The notes under the pieces were generated by a model. The model saw only the letters and a list, made by a program, of their open reading frames with translations, had not been told where the DNA came from and did no database searches. A program made the position numbers and the translations under genes. Shown here piece by piece: positions 35,736 through 48,176 of a stretch of DNA of 64,000 nt (position 1 is its first letter; every line of letters begins with the position of its first letter). The stretch spans positions 1-64,000 of the forward strand of contig JAYKXP010000201.1 in the NCBI GenBank assembly GCA_037176845.1, given 5' to 3'. The stretch comes from Paramarasmius palmivorus. Its lineage: Eukaryota > Basidiomycota > Agaricomycetes > Agaricales > Marasmiaceae.

Positions 35736-36377
35736 ATGTCCGCCGATATTGCACGCCGCGAACAGTGTATATGGTCCAATTCACTCTTAGTAGAATCACT
35801 TTCCGGAAGAGGAAACATCCAAGTCGAATGCGGCTGTCGATTATGTAGGAATGATTTGAGGTTTGTGCCTATCGAGGAAGGTAAGATGAAGAGTATTATC
35901 GAGAGCCCTTGCTGTTGAACTTGCCTTTTAGAAAAGCGAGAGACGCCCGAGGACGTCTTCAAATGCACTCTCAAAGACCCTTCATTCTTAGACCTTCTAC
36001 CTCAGACTCATAAATGCCACTGTTATGCATGCAACGGGTCAAAGAAAATTAGAATGAAGGCTTGGAAACATCAAATGGAACTCCTCACGCTAATCGGGAA
36101 TACACAGTCTCCGCCTCGTAGGTCTTCCAAATGTACCAAGCGTTGTCAATGGTTCCTGATGACCCGTGTAGTTGATCCCAGAGCAGCTTTGCATACAAGG
36201 ATGGATTTCTCGTTTCCGACCGGAGTCCGACATGGCTTTGAAACCTGGGAACAACCTATAGGACAGCGCCAATTCCCCGATAACCAAAACCAAGTTGGGA
36301 AGCGTAGAGATTTACAACAAAGGCCTCCAACATGGCCGTATACGGCTGGAATCGCGACTTTCATGCCAAGCGAGTGA
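35736..36377 (+). CDS. Cysteine-rich hypothetical protein
   Basis: Two exons, 35736-35880 and 35932-36377, with a 51-nt GT-AG intron in phase 1, encode about 196 residues. Start MSADIARREQCIWSNSLLVE. Two paired-Cys knuckles stand out: ECGCRLCRND (C-x-C-x-x-C) at residues ~31-40 and HKCHCYACNGSKKI (C-x-C-x-x-C) at ~80-93. Further CTKRC occurs later. The equal spacing of the two knuckles suggests a small zinc-binding module. The C-terminal third is Arg/Gln/Pro-rich. I do not recognise a family. Position next to the CpG-poor island leaves open an origin in a mobile element. Confidence 0.5.
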
Positions 36378-37067
36378 AGAGGACAGAGCAAAGGTGACAC
36401 TGTCCCGTAGGTCGGAATGGAAGGAGATATGGAGGTATAGGTCGCGAAACTGAGATTTTTGCACGACTCTGGAAGGTATCCAATCCTAGTAATATTGTCT
36501 GTTTAGCGTATCATATGTGAAAAGTAATGACCGGTACCTTCCGATGCATCCTCCCTAATCGTCACCCTTCCACAACAAAGAATCCAAAATAGAATCGCGG
36601 ATCGAACTTCTAGTATAATACCTGCATTTCTTTGAAGCCGTCATGAGTGAGGCGCAGAGAGGGCGAGTTGACTTAGTGCTGAAGCTTGAAGGCTCACGAA
36701 CGAATCTTTGGCTGGCTTGGGTCGAAAATGACAAGAAACCGACTATGCATGAGACCGATCACCGACGCGCTCCAAAAAGATCCGTGAAGTCGTGACGATG
36801 GCTTCTTTGGAAAGTGGAGTTTTTTCAAATCTTGTTTGGTTGATGGAGGATGCAAGGACGAGTTGTTGGCAATGGTAATACGAAAAGCGAGGGAAAAGGC
36901 AAAAACCATCACGCGTCACGCCGGATCCTTGATCTCAAACTATTGCAAAAGCCGCGAAAAGTCTACATATAGATAATTTACGGTAGGTAAAACGAGATTG
37001 ACCAGTCCATTCAAAGAATAAATAATATAAAAGGTCACTACCCGATGCATTCAAAGGTCACCAGGTG
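36378..37067. other. Intergenic downstream of laccase
   Basis: No coding signal on either strand; the likely 3' UTRs of both flanking genes end here. Confidence 0.35.
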
Positions 37068-39577
37068 CTAAAGCATTGTACTCCGGGCATAAGTCGTCCC
37101 AAGCAGCTGTGATTGAAATCAGCGCGAGCGCTCCCTAAAGAGAAGAGGTTGCTTACGAGGAACGGTGTCAATCCAAGTCTTCCATTCAGGAGTTCTCTCG
37201 GCGAGGACAACAGCAAGACCACTGAAAGGGTAGAACGATGAGAGGAGAGTACCTGACATAATAAATTGAAGGAACTCACAGCTCGAGGTGCCAGTCGATA
37301 TGGCAGTGAAGGAACCATGGCCCAGGGATTGTCAGTGAAGAATCGAATCGTGACATTATCGCCGCCTTTGCCAGAACTGACAACATCCCGTCTTGGCTAG
37401 CGATATCGTTAAAGAACAGCTTCGAGTGCCGTATATAAAATCACGCACTGGATCGACATAGTTGTAGGTCTTACTTCCCGAAACTCGGACAACATCAAAT
37501 GCGTGCTAAATCGGAATTAATCAGCAAGAAATTGACCAAATAGAAGTAGGACATACGCCGTGAAGATGCATTGGGTGCTAGAGGGACCAAAAATTAGCCT
37601 GTGTCCAACGACACCGAGCAGATCAACATACTTCAAAGCCTTTCACACCAGCACCGGTGAAAGATATTTCGATAGAAGCGTTCGCAGGCAACTCGTACAC
37701 AGACCCCTTCGGAAGAAGCTCCCCAGGCTGTCGGGCGCCACTCAATACCTGTAGAAGAACTGGGACCGTCGGTGAAACGTATTGGACACCGTTGAGTGCA
37801 AAGTGATCCTGCGACTGTACAATGGAATCAGCAGGCTGTTTTTTCCTTCTTTTCAGAGGATGTTCGCGTACGGTGGAGATGTGCAAGTTGATGGCGTGAT
37901 CTACACCACCAGGGAACGGCTTGCCTGGGGCACCGGGGTTTTCGAGAGGCTACAGGAACATCGACGTTAAGGTAGTATGGTCTGCGAAAGATGAAAAGGA
38001 CATACGTGAAGATCAGCTTCGTTGAGCTGTTTCTTCCCAGTTTGACGAGTAGTAGGCTCAGCTTTGGGTGCTCCAACATAGCGTAAGATCGCGGAGTTGA
38101 TGCCTCCATTGAAACCGTTGTCGCCTCTACTTGGGTCGGCGCGAATCCCTTGGTGAAGATGTTGATAAATCATGCCAGCATTAAACGAAACGACACCTAC
38201 AGTAGTTCCCTACGGGCTGATTTGCGTTAAGCTAAAGAAAAAGTCGTTCAAATTCATAGCTATGCCTGGAAAGCCATCATGAGACATACAATGAAAGAGT
38301 AGCGTTGACCTGTGCGCAGGAAATTTAAGCTTATGGTACACATCGAACGTGATAAAACAACTTACCAATGAAGATCCTTATAACATCGGCCTGGACAGGC
38401 TTGTGGTTGATGCTGTCAGCTTCAATGACCGTTCTTTTAGTAGGCACATAATTAGCGACTGGATGAGAGAAATACTGATGCCTGCTCACAGGGAATGTCC
38501 GTCAATCGAGAACAAGTAATCGGGGTCACAGGCGACGTTGACGAGCCGCATTCGGTAACTAAGTGTCTCGGTCAATACACGCTAGCACCAAGAAGGTATA
38601 CAAGACACTTACCGCTTGCCTTGTTGAACTTGTATGACAGCCAGGTCGGTTTTACCGCCATCTTTCCACCTGATCACCTCTTGTGAGCTGCGGTTTGCAA
38701 TCGAACACAGCGTCAATGCGTACCTGCCTAGTCCATTGATTAACGTCGAGTCAGGGACACTATCCAGGACGACCTGCTGTTTAGAGGCTGTTATATAAGC
38801 GGGGTAGAATTAGCTTACGGATCCACCAAAGTCTTCGCCTTCCTGTGGTACCAATCCGCCAAAGTAATAACGGTAGATTCTGGAATCGACTGATTGTAAG
38901 TCTGGCGAGTTCACAATCAGGGTCGGACAAAAACATACCGTCGTCAACGTCGTACATGTCACGGAAAGGGTCGTTAGGGTCGTATACAACGATCGGTCCA
39001 CGTAGACCATCGCAGTATTGCGTTGCTGTAGCCTTTTTAGCACGCCGAGAGAGCTATAAAATAGGGAATACTTACACAAGTGCGAATGGTACCAGAATGT
39101 GCCCGCCTGATCACGGACAGGGAAATCGTACAGGAAGCTTGTTCCCTTCGGAATCGGACACTGATTGACAAAGGCAGGTCCATCAGCCCAGTTGGTATGA
39201 GCTTGGAAGAATCCGTGCCAATGCTATAAAGGAGGTATCAGACAGTGCACGCATTTCAACACAAAATGAGCGCACTATGCTGGTTGACTGAAGCATGGTG
39301 TTGTCGTTCAGCTGGTTCACGACGTTGATCTTCAAAGTATCGCCCTGGTCAATGTCGAATCAGTCAGGCTGAAGAAGATGAAGGTATCTGGATGAAATAC
39401 CTTTTGGCCGACAATGAGAGGACCGATAGTCGTTCCACCAGCTAGGACTGCACTACGCTTGAAGCCATCCGGGCTGACCACGCCATTGGAGATGACGAGG
39501 TCGGTAGTGGGCCCTATAGCGGCGAAGGCAGAAGTAGCCAGAGCGATGAACGAGAGTAACCGACGAATATGAGGCAT
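37068..39577 (-). CDS. Laccase (multicopper oxidase, secreted)
   Basis: Oxidises phenols at a T1 copper and reduces O2 to water at a trinuclear cluster; used in lignin and humus chemistry or pigment formation. I prefer the ATG at 39577 ([19 protein letters not shown], a good signal peptide) over the one six codons upstream at 39595. The mature part starts [20 protein letters not shown]. All four copper motifs can be rebuilt across about ten short introns: L1 [18 protein letters not shown]2 [18 protein letters not shown]3 [19 protein letters not shown]4 [20 protein letters not shown]. The residue ten after the T1 Cys is Leu, the type linked to mid/high redox potential. The end is [14 protein letters not shown]. 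Size is about 520 residues, normal for basidiomycete laccases, and no frame break was found. Confidence 0.94.
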
Positions 39578-39612
39578 TTCGAGTTGGTGAGGCATTTGCG
39601 CGTCCCGTCCTG

Positions 39613-39621
39613 GTATTTATA
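39613..39621 (-). promoter_or_regulatory. TATA-box candidate of laccase
   Basis: TATAAATA on the minus strand lies about 20 nt upstream of the first ATG and about 37 nt upstream of the preferred ATG at 39577. The spacing itself favours initiation at the second ATG. Confidence 0.5.
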
Positions 39622-41147
39622 CAGCTCTTCTGGAGATGAGTCAGTAAAGTTAATGAGTGCCATCCTTAGAGGTAACATAACCATTCACCTGCGCTGTGGC
39701 TGAATGTATAGTACTGTCTACGTGAGGCAGTTCTATCTTCATGAAAACGTCTCCGGCTTCAGGATAACCGAAAAGGACCGTCGTACTAGTTGTCAGAGAT
39801 AGAGCTAGCGCCAACGTAGACAGCGGTTCCCGTTATCAGCGGGAAAATCGGGTATGGCGCTGTTGGACTGGTAACCGAGCTGAGGCAAGATGGTGAAAAG
39901 CCAGTATAAGCCATCTATAGCTCTGGTGTGACGTCCAAAGAACGACTATACTTGAGATATATTAAGGCCTTTCACACGTCTGTGTGAAGGCAGAAAGCTG
40001 CTGCTTGGTAGATGCGCATTCGTCATGTACTCCAAAGTAATGGCAAACAACGGAGAAGTGTAGCGGGCTTCAGCTGCTGAGAATTCGGATCTCCCGTACC
40101 GAATACACTTTTGACAATGAATTGTAGACTGTACGAAATGTTGCCATGATCTTGGGAAGAGAAGGGGTAGAAAGGGGTGTATGGAATCCAAGGTACCCTA
40201 GTGCCTTGATGTACAGCTCGATGTACAGCTGTAGCGAACCAATAAATGCATATTCAAATGGACCTCATCCGTGACACGTACTGGATAACAATATTGCAAT
40301 TGGGTTTCCCTCGTTGAATCATAATTCCAGGAACGTGTTGATGAAGTGATAAATGTCTATCCAGGTCTATCCCGTAGCTAGGATGTCGTGTTTAGTTTCA
40401 GAGTTTGATTTGGCCGTTAAAGGCAACCTTCCCGACGTCTTTCGTGTTCTCAACTACCTCCGGCTATTGAAGACCACAATGGTAGCCGTAGTGTTGAGTG
40501 CTAAGAATAGCGCAAGCGTTCAAAAGTATCGACTGAAAGGTGCATCGTTCGACCTATTAGCAGCTGTGAAATTAACCTTCAAAACGCTTTGAAGAGTATC
40601 GGAACGCACCGTGTCATGTCTGCCTATCCAATACACCATCTTTTAGTCCTTGCTTTGAGTCACCGAAACAGAATGCATCTAGACTATCACCAAGGCTGTC
40701 CAGTTGAAAGCGAAAACTGCCAAAAGATATGAGATACGGCTACCCAGAGAGATGTTTGCCGGAATATGCGCTCAATGTCGTGTTCAATGTGGTGGTACGG
40801 GTGAGAAAGGAGCTGCCAGATCGAGAGCGAGTCTTGATCATTGCCTACGACGACCAGAACCCCATTCGTCGATTACCTTCTTTCATTCCCCATAGAATCA
40901 AGCAAGAATCAAGCTCCTTCGTTCGACAGAGTACGAAACACATGTACGCCCTTGTTTCCGATGTACTGGGCAAAAGGTTTGGAGCTATACGATTACATAA
41001 CCGGCAAATTCGTAGTTGATGGCTACAAATACAAGAAAGGTACGTATTTTTTGACCTGTAATTAACAGAGAAGGGTATATGACCATGTTTGTATCGACAG
41101 ACCAATAGACGACGCGTTTTCGACCGAAATCCTAACAGGATAATTCG
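39622..41147. other. Laccase upstream region; no gene recognised
   Basis: Short frames only (for example 40353-40592 and 40729-41019). It contains an imperfect inverted repeat (CCTTTCACAC..TGTGTGAAGG, 39968-39990) and a tandem 12-mer (gatgtacagct twice, 40208-40230). Both are candidate regulatory elements, as they lie on the laccase 5' side. Confidence 0.35.
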
Positions 41148-42735
41148 TCAAAATACAAGAAGCCCGAGCATCCCTTCATGACCCCCTCCAAATCCCAAAT
41201 TCCTAACATCCCTATTCCCAAGCCCTGACCCAGAAAAGAGGCCAGGTCCCGGCAGCTTCGGGTTATACTGCCATTCCCGAGGATGATATGGCGCACTACC
41301 CACATTTTCGTCGTAAGAGTTACGTTCCTCCCATTGAGATGGTCGAACAGGCGGGAGAGGAATACAAGACGTCTTGACTGGAGCTTCGAGAACGAAATTT
41401 CGGAGAGAGTTGGGTATCCAACGCGAAGGAGACGGTGCACGACGTCGACGCTTCTGTGCAGCTGGTCTTGCACTCGCGACTGTGTTTCGAGGTGGAGAGG
41501 ATGATGTAGACCGGCCTCTACTAGACGCTTCCGGAGAACCCGAGCTGGAATGCCTCGCATTGACCGGCTTCAAGATGCAGCGGCGAACATGCCGATTTAG
41601 ATTGGATGCTACTCCAAATCGACGCCCGCAAGTCTCGCATTGGAACGCTATGAATGCCGATATGAGTTTCTCAAGCGGTGGAGCGAAAAAGAGCAAAGTA
41701 AGTACCTTTCTCACCGGTGTGAACGAGCAAGTGCTGAAAGGAAACGTTATGTATCAGCAATCCGTTTGCAGCGGAACAGATGTTTATCGTCACCTTTTTC
41801 AGCGTACTAGGACGATCGAATCTACCATGGAAAAAAAGTTCAGCCACTCGCCTGTCAGACACTGAAATATGATTAAACCAAACCTTTTATGGCACATTGT
41901 GCACGCGTGCTTTCTCTCCCTCGTGAACGCAGCCTCGTCGTCTCCTGCCATCATTTGTTGTCGAGCTGCTCCATTTATCTCGTGGACCATTGTCAGAGGG
42001 GGCGGCGCTGATGGCATTCGGGAAGCTTCACGGCCACTGCCGCCGTTAGGGCCTAGAATAATCGCCATCTCTGAAGGTGTCGGTAATGTGGGTGTAGGAG
42101 ACGGGATGCAGGGTTCCTGTTGCGATATCGACGACGGCGTGCTTTTAACCCCTCCAAAACTGCTTCCAGTACCAAGAGGATCCGCCAATGGTGCAGGATC
42201 AAATCCGTGGGCTGAAGTCGAAGGCCAGAGTCGTTGATATGGGGATACGTCCTCGGGGTATAGATCGCTGTATGGTCTTGCCAAATTTCCGGGATGCGTC
42301 ATGCCGGTGGCGTGCTGCTGCTGTGTAGGTGGTATTGGCGGGGGAATAGAGGTCGATATCTCCCCGGAATCTACAAAGTAAGGATACTCGTGATCTTGAT
42401 AAAAAGAGGATGGAGATCCCTCTGAGAAGCCATGAATAGTGTTGGTTCCTCCAGCGTCCGGCCCATGATACGAGTGGCTAGCGGGATGGTCGTAGTAGGT
42501 CGGTGAAGGGGATGTATGATACAGGGCAGGATGGGGGACGTTGATGACCGGCAAAGCGTTCGAAGACTGCATCATCTGGAGAGGAGGAATACATGAGAAG
42601 GAGGGCTAGAGCGATCTTGTTATATAAATGACCGCAGAATGACCGTACCTTCTGGGCACCATGCCAGCCTCCGTATCTTCGCGGACGGCCTTTACCTAAA
42701 CCCGAGAACGCTACAAAACGGCTCTCTGGCCTCAT
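41148..42735 (-). CDS. Two-finger C2H2 transcription factor
   Basis: Start MRPESRFVAFSGLGKGRPRR at 42735, then an intron and a long Pro/Ser/His-rich activation-type region (from MMQSSNALPVINVPHPALYH). The DNA-binding unit is spread over four short exons. Joined by eye it reads KHACTMCHKRFDRPSTLKKH, then LLVHTGEKAFQCETCGRRFG, then VASNLNRHVRRC. That gives two C2H2 fingers joined by the standard TGEK linker. The C-terminal region has Ser/Arg-rich stretches and a basic QKRRRRAPSPSRW segment, a likely nuclear localisation signal, ending GMLGLLVF at 41148. All splice joins in the finger region keep frame, including an intron with the uncommon donor gtttaa. Fungal proteins of this design include regulators of development and carbon use; which genes it controls is unknown. 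Confidence 0.85.
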
Positions 42736-43685
42736 GGCTGCGTCACAGAAGCACTATACTCTTTTTTCCCTCGGCTCGTGATTAAGTTCTCGATTATCAT
42801 CAGTCCTCGTGTTTGCGCCCTCGTACCTGCCTACAACGTCGTGTGTGCATTGTATATTATGATGATCTTCTTGAAAGAGAAACAGCAAGAAATCTTCGTT
42901 TGTTCCAGGCCAAGTGTGCAACTGATCTTCCCATCAATCACAGATTCATTCGGGGAGGCGCACTATATACTTGTTAGTACAATAACCCCTGTTTTTATCC
43001 ATCCAATTTTCACCTTTTACCTCATGTGTGCAACGAAATACTATTCAGCATCCGACGACATCGTCGTCTTCGACAGATGTCCGCAGCTCACGCGTAACCA
43101 AGCTTCGCCTCTGCCCTCAGGCTTCCACCCAACTAACTTAGTGACGATCTCAAAAAAGGACCATGTTCAAACTGGGATATTTGATCTCCACACTATATCC
43201 ATTCTTACTACATATGGATTAGAGATGTACAAAACGTGTTTGATTGTAGAAGGTGCCTCCCGTTCCAGAAGGGAACCAATGAGAATTGCTTGTCAGTTCT
43301 TCATTACAAGGAAACTACGACGCAGCCTATTACACCTATCAGAGGTCTACCCGTTCAGTGGCGCAGTACGGAAAGGATCGTCGCTACTACGCCTTTGGGG
43401 GATTGATAAACTAAGAGCTCAGAACCCAGATCCGGACATAGCTTGTTACCTCAACCTCAGATCGTCTTGCTTCCTCGTCTCGACGAATATTAGTTCTAGA
43501 ATATCACAAGAAGTGTCAATAGCTACCGCTTACACCCGTGTGTCTACAATATCAAAAGGAAGAGATTGCACTAGCATAACAATACCATGTCGTCCTCCTA
43601 CTTGGTAAACTTACTAAAAAGCTTACCACCAGCTACAACCGAGATCAAGGATCAATAACAGACTTAAGGAAGGAAAGAAGAGGGG
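42736..43685. other. Intergenic with one unexplained long frame
   Basis: Upstream region of the C2H2 gene. A plus-strand frame stays open from 42778 to 43608 (276 codons; its first codon is GTG and internal ATGs exist). Its translation is low in Gly and Ala, shows no domain and has no neighbours supporting expression. I do not call it a gene. Confidence 0.3.
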
Positions 43686-46600
43686 TTACTGACACTGTGC
43701 AATGTTGCCGAGTTGACTTTCTAGCTGGTCTCTCGTCTTGCGGCCGGCAACTCGATCAACGGCGTTCAAAGCATATCCAAACGCAGCCGAACCTGGGAAA
43801 TTTCCAGGCGTTGTGGACGACGAAGACGAACCTGGTGTGTTTGCCGAGTACCCTCCGGGGTATCCGGAAGGAGGTTTATATTGCGCAGGGCCAGGCGTTC
43901 CAGCGGGTCCTATATTTTACTCAATGACGAACGGCTTGACGAGACGATGAGAATGTAACTTACGTGGTGGAGGTGGAGGAGGAGCATGATGATTTGGGTA
44001 CTGACTTTCTGGCGGTCGTGAGTTAGGTGGCGGACCTTGGTGTGAAGGTTGTGTGTACGATGGCCTATATCCGCCATTGCCAGCAGGAATCATAGGAGGT
44101 CGAGAACTCGCTCCATACGAGGAATAGCTTTGTTCGGCGGAACCGTAGTTTGTGTGATGCTCTGACCCTTGATAGGCACTGGGTGAAGGGTTAGCCGAGT
44201 ATGGATTGCTGTCATAAGAACTTTGGTGATGTGGTGTGTGAGGATGATATTGAGCAGAATATGCGACACCACTCTGGGGTTGTTGGTATTGGCTCAGACC
44301 AGCCTGTGGAAACGTGGGGATCGAGCTCGATGACGGTGAATATGAATTCATGACATTGACATGTTCAAGCGACGCAGCAACATTGCTATTAATGTTGTTG
44401 GACGACGGTAGTGGAAAAGCCACCGGAGGCCCAGAAGACTGGTTGGTGCTTCCTGCATACTGCTGCTGAGGTGGATATGGCCCATTGCCCGGAAAATGTG
44501 GTGAGACGGGAGTGGCTTGAGGTCTGGTAGAGGATTCCCCAGTATGTGGAAAGCTGGCAAGCTGTGGAGACGGCTGCGGAGATGGTGTACCATGCGGTCG
44601 ATGTGACAAAGCACCGTCTCCATGGTTGGTAACGGAAGGAGAGGGAGAAGGTCGCGGATAAGCTTGATACTGAGCCTGTTGAGAAGGATGTCGGTGAACA
44701 CCCCAGTCAGATGGAGGCCATGAGTCTTGCTGTAGATGGGGAGATGGAAATTGTGGTCCTGGGGGAGTTGTGGTACCGGGCCGTTGCGGTCTCACCTCCT
44801 CGGAAGGACGTGGACGAGAAGAAGGACGAGATGCGAGATTGGGTCGCGGTCGAGACTGGGGATGTAATGGAGGTGGTGATAGTGGTGGTCGAGAAGTCGT
44901 GTCAGTTAAAGCATTCGTAGAAGATGGCGAATACGTTGATTGCATCGGCGGGAAAGAGATAGCGGTATTTGGAATCTGAGATGAGGCTGGCTGTGCTGCT
45001 GAAGCTATTCCATGTCGTGCAAAGTCATTGGTAAGAGCATTCACGTCAACACCGTGGGATGATGGTACGCTTGTTTGAGGTTGCAAAGTTGTGCTAGATA
45101 GAACAGGCGTTCCCGACTGAGGAGTCGCCGCTGCTTCTGCGTTATTGACCGGAAATTGGCCACTTGTAGTAGGAGCAGCAGCATTCATATTGCCGGAATT
45201 TGCTGAAGGCTGAGTATGTTGAACGTCCTCTGCTTCAAGGGAATACGGAGGCGGGGGAAGTTCGTCTTTGGACTCTTTCTGTGACTGGAGCCAATCTTCA
45301 TAGGCCTGGCCGCTGCCACCTGCCGAACTACCCTCTCCAGATCCTGATTGCTCAGCTGCTTCATATCGAGGCCGGCCAGACCAATAATCTTGTAATTCCT
45401 TCGATGGAAAAGTTTCGTGTACCATGCGCTCGCTCCTGAGGCCTTCGGCAGCGAAACCACAGATCCTCATATACCTGAATAGGACACATTATAGCAACCA
45501 TTGGTACAGTAATGCATATGACATACCAGTCTGCTGGGAGGTCATATCCATCTGCGTCGAGAGCCAGGAAAGGATATCTACCACCGTCCGGTAAAAGCCG
45601 AGCTTTTTCGACAACGGGCATGAAGGCAGTTCCTTCGTCGTACCTTTGACAATCAGTGAGGCAATGCTCAATGAAAAAAGGAACGCCGACGTACTCATCC
45701 CACATTGCCCCGTACATGGTTCTCACCCCCAAACGTTTGGCGTTAAAAATCTGCTTCCACAAAAACCTTCCACCATCCCGTTTGATGTGATTGAAACCCC
45801 AACGTCCCTCGCTAAGGTTCAGTCCCTGTTAATGTATATATGTCACTTTGTAGGTGCAGTGCCGCGGGATTGACTTACAGAGAACCCTGGATAAACCACG
45901 GGGATATAATCAACTTTTCGGTTGCCTTGTTCATGCCTTTTTCTCAACAACTCAATATCAAACTTCATTGTGTAATCCGCGAAAGTGTCCACATCCACGT
46001 TATTCCGCAATCGCCCTACCATCCACGGTGAAATGGCATCAAACTCATTGAGCCAAACGTCGAGGAATTCGGGGTTGCGATCAGCGTCTTCTGTGGCGGT
46101 TCGCCAGTGCGTCGGAGTTCCTTGAAATAATGTTCAGAAGAGAATGGACTTGTCGCTGAGTTATTTACCTGCCATGATATACGCGCCGCCAGGAGTGTTC
46201 TGTCGAATGAAGTTGGTGATACTCTTAACCACATCAGGAGTATGATGTCTTTCATTGAAGCCAAATCCTGTGAAGTGTTATTTTCTATGAAAGGCAAGAA
46301 AGGCTGAACAATATACCCCACAGCGCAACGACTGGCTTGCCCTTCTCTCGCAAGTAATTCGGACTATCAAGAATTGTCTTCTCTCGTAAGAGGTGGATCC
46401 AGTCCATTTCTATCACCTTCGCGATCCTATCTGCAGGGACTCCTGAAACATCATACCTATGATAACACTTGATAAATATCGATATTCGAGTGAGAACATA
46501 TGGACGTACATTATGGCAAAAACACGCCCTTCTCTCTCCGCTGCTTCTCTCACTCTGTCCCCTATCTCATCACGTAGACGCCGAATGCCAAATTTGCCAT

Positions 46601-47266
46601 TGTCCAAGTCACATTGTCCCGCGAAACGTTGAAGAAAGGCCCCATCAATGCCATGCCGAGCCATCCAATGAAAATGTCTACGTATTCAGACACAGATCAA
46701 CACTCTATCTGCCATTGACATAGTGATGTCCCGCACCGCTGAACAGTCTGGGGATGCCGTGAAGAGAAAAGGCATACTTGTTCCCCGTTCTTGTAGGTGA
46801 GACCTGGAGCTGGATATAGCTCAGACTGAGAGTACTTCCGATGTGTCAGGCCACAAATCGAGACATGGTCGTCCGCCATGAGGTATCGGGGTATTGAACC
46901 AATGTAACCATCCGTGATGACCTTGGTGACTGGTTAACGGGACCTATTGGGAATCTCGTAGTAAAATTTACCAGGGTCTATAGGATCTCCATCTCCAGCA
47001 CAAGTAAACCTAGAATCATAATACTTACTTCAGCATTAGACAGAGCCAGTATTCAATAGCGACGCACCAGCCTTGATACCCCACTAAGAATTTTTCGTGA
47101 ATAGTCGAAGGATCTGCTCTGACGGAACTGTGAGCAATGCTGTCCGATTGAAATAATGGGGAATGTCAGACTTCTTCAAGGTTTTTCCATGTTCCATAGC
47201 AAATGTCGTTGTGGTAGGAGAGAAAGGAGAGCACAAGGCGATGTCGCCGACGCCGGCAACGACCAT
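43686..47266 (-). CDS. GH99/GH71-like glycoside hydrolase domain with long Pro/Ser-rich tail
   Basis: The N-terminal ~400 residues form a (beta/alpha)8-type domain of the fungal GH71/GH99-like group, often annotated xylosidase/arabinosidase. Segments are HEKFLVGYQGW-FTCAGDGDP, SELYPAPGLTYKNG, HFHWMARHGIDGAFLQRFAG, RVFAIMYDVSGVPADRI, YLREKGKPVVALWGFGFNER, AYIMAGTPTHWRTATEDADR, GRFLWKQIFNAKRLGVRTMY, GAMWDEYDEGTAFMPVVEKA and DLPADWYMRICGFAAEGLRS. From about 45330 down to 43970 the protein becomes a ~450-residue Pro/Ser/Gln/His-rich disordered tail. A final exon ends in a compact helix, AFGYALNAVDRVAGRKTRDQ, to the stop at 43686. The start is chosen as the first ATG (47266) of the frame that splices into HEKFLVGYQGW; a GTG lies just upstream. 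Such a tail is unusual for a sugar hydrolase and suggests an intracellular or cell-wall-tethered role. Confidence 0.8.
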
Positions 47267-47380
47267 CAGCACCCAGTGTCACCGTCGTGACGCTTGGTAC
47301 TCAGCGCCCATGAACTAGCTGTCATTAATCTGACATATATTGACACCAGTACTCCAAATTACCTTCTACTTTCCTCCTAG

Positions 47381-48176
47381 ATGGACTCCAAATCCAAGGA
47401 ATTAGCCCGAATTCTCGTAGAGCTTCTCGCAAAGTACGAAACGAACGAATAAAACGGTAATCTGACGCTCAAGGCTTCGAATAGGAAACCGTCGACATCA
47501 CGATTGCTGGTGGGTCTCTGTGGGATCCCAGCATCCGGTAAAACCTCTTTCGCAGACCTTTTGCTCAAGGATACGAACCAATTACTGGATTATGGCGTTC
47601 AGGCCGTTGTGATAGGGCTGGATGGATGGCATCTTACTCGGGCACAGCTGGACCAATTCCCTGATCCCAAACTTGCTCGCGATAGGCGGGGAATACATTG
47701 GACATTCGATGGGCCTTCATATCTCGATTTCGTTCGAGTACTACGCGAAGACATAAGTCCCTCTACTCCGATCATCACTGCACCCTCGTTCGACCATGCT
47801 ACGAAAAGATCCAACCCCCGATGCTATTTCCATACACCCATTCCATCGGATAGTTATTATCGAAGGCCTCTATACAACTTTGGATGTAGATTCATGGGGA
47901 GATGCGGCGCGCCTGTTAGATGAAAGATGGTACTTGGAATTGAGTATCGAGGAAGCACAGAAGAGATTGGTCAAGCGACACGTTGTGAGCGGGGTTGCGA
48001 AAGATGAAGAGGAGGCGATTTGGAGAGCAGAACAGAATGATATGCCCAGTTCGTCGATCCCACCCTTTTCGCTGTCAAGCGGCTGATCCTTTGCAGATGG
48101 CCGTTTCGTGATTGCCAACATGTTGAAGCCAACGAGAGTAATAGAAAGTGTAGATGATCCGGCGTTTTCTTCATAG
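47381..48176 (+). CDS. P-loop kinase of the uridine kinase/Yfh7-like family
   Basis: Exon 1 47381-47433 (MDSKSKELARILVELLA), intron 47434-47484, then KPSTSRLLVGLCGIPASGKT with the Walker A G-x-x-x-x-GK-T. LDGWHLTRAQLDQFPDPKLA follows, a block shared by phosphoribulokinase/uridine-kinase-type proteins such as yeast Yfh7. RIVIIEGLYTTLD (Walker B-like), DERWYLELSIEEAQKRLVKR (lid) and NGRFVIANMLKPTRVIESVD come next, ending in FSS at 48176. A second intron near 48049-48095 (donor gttcgt) is needed. Between FDHATK and DPTPDAI the frame shifts by one base at an AAAA run (47804-47807; three As would keep frame), so the gene is interrupted as given. ATP-dependent phosphorylation of a small metabolite is likely; the substrate is unknown. 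Confidence 0.8.

Noticed and set aside
41374..41865. 163-codon plus-strand frame
   Set aside because: Antisense to the zinc-finger exons of the minus-strand C2H2 gene.
44711..44979. Val/Glu/Gly-rich plus-strand frames
   Set aside because: Antisense readings of the Pro/Ser-rich tail of the GH99-like gene.
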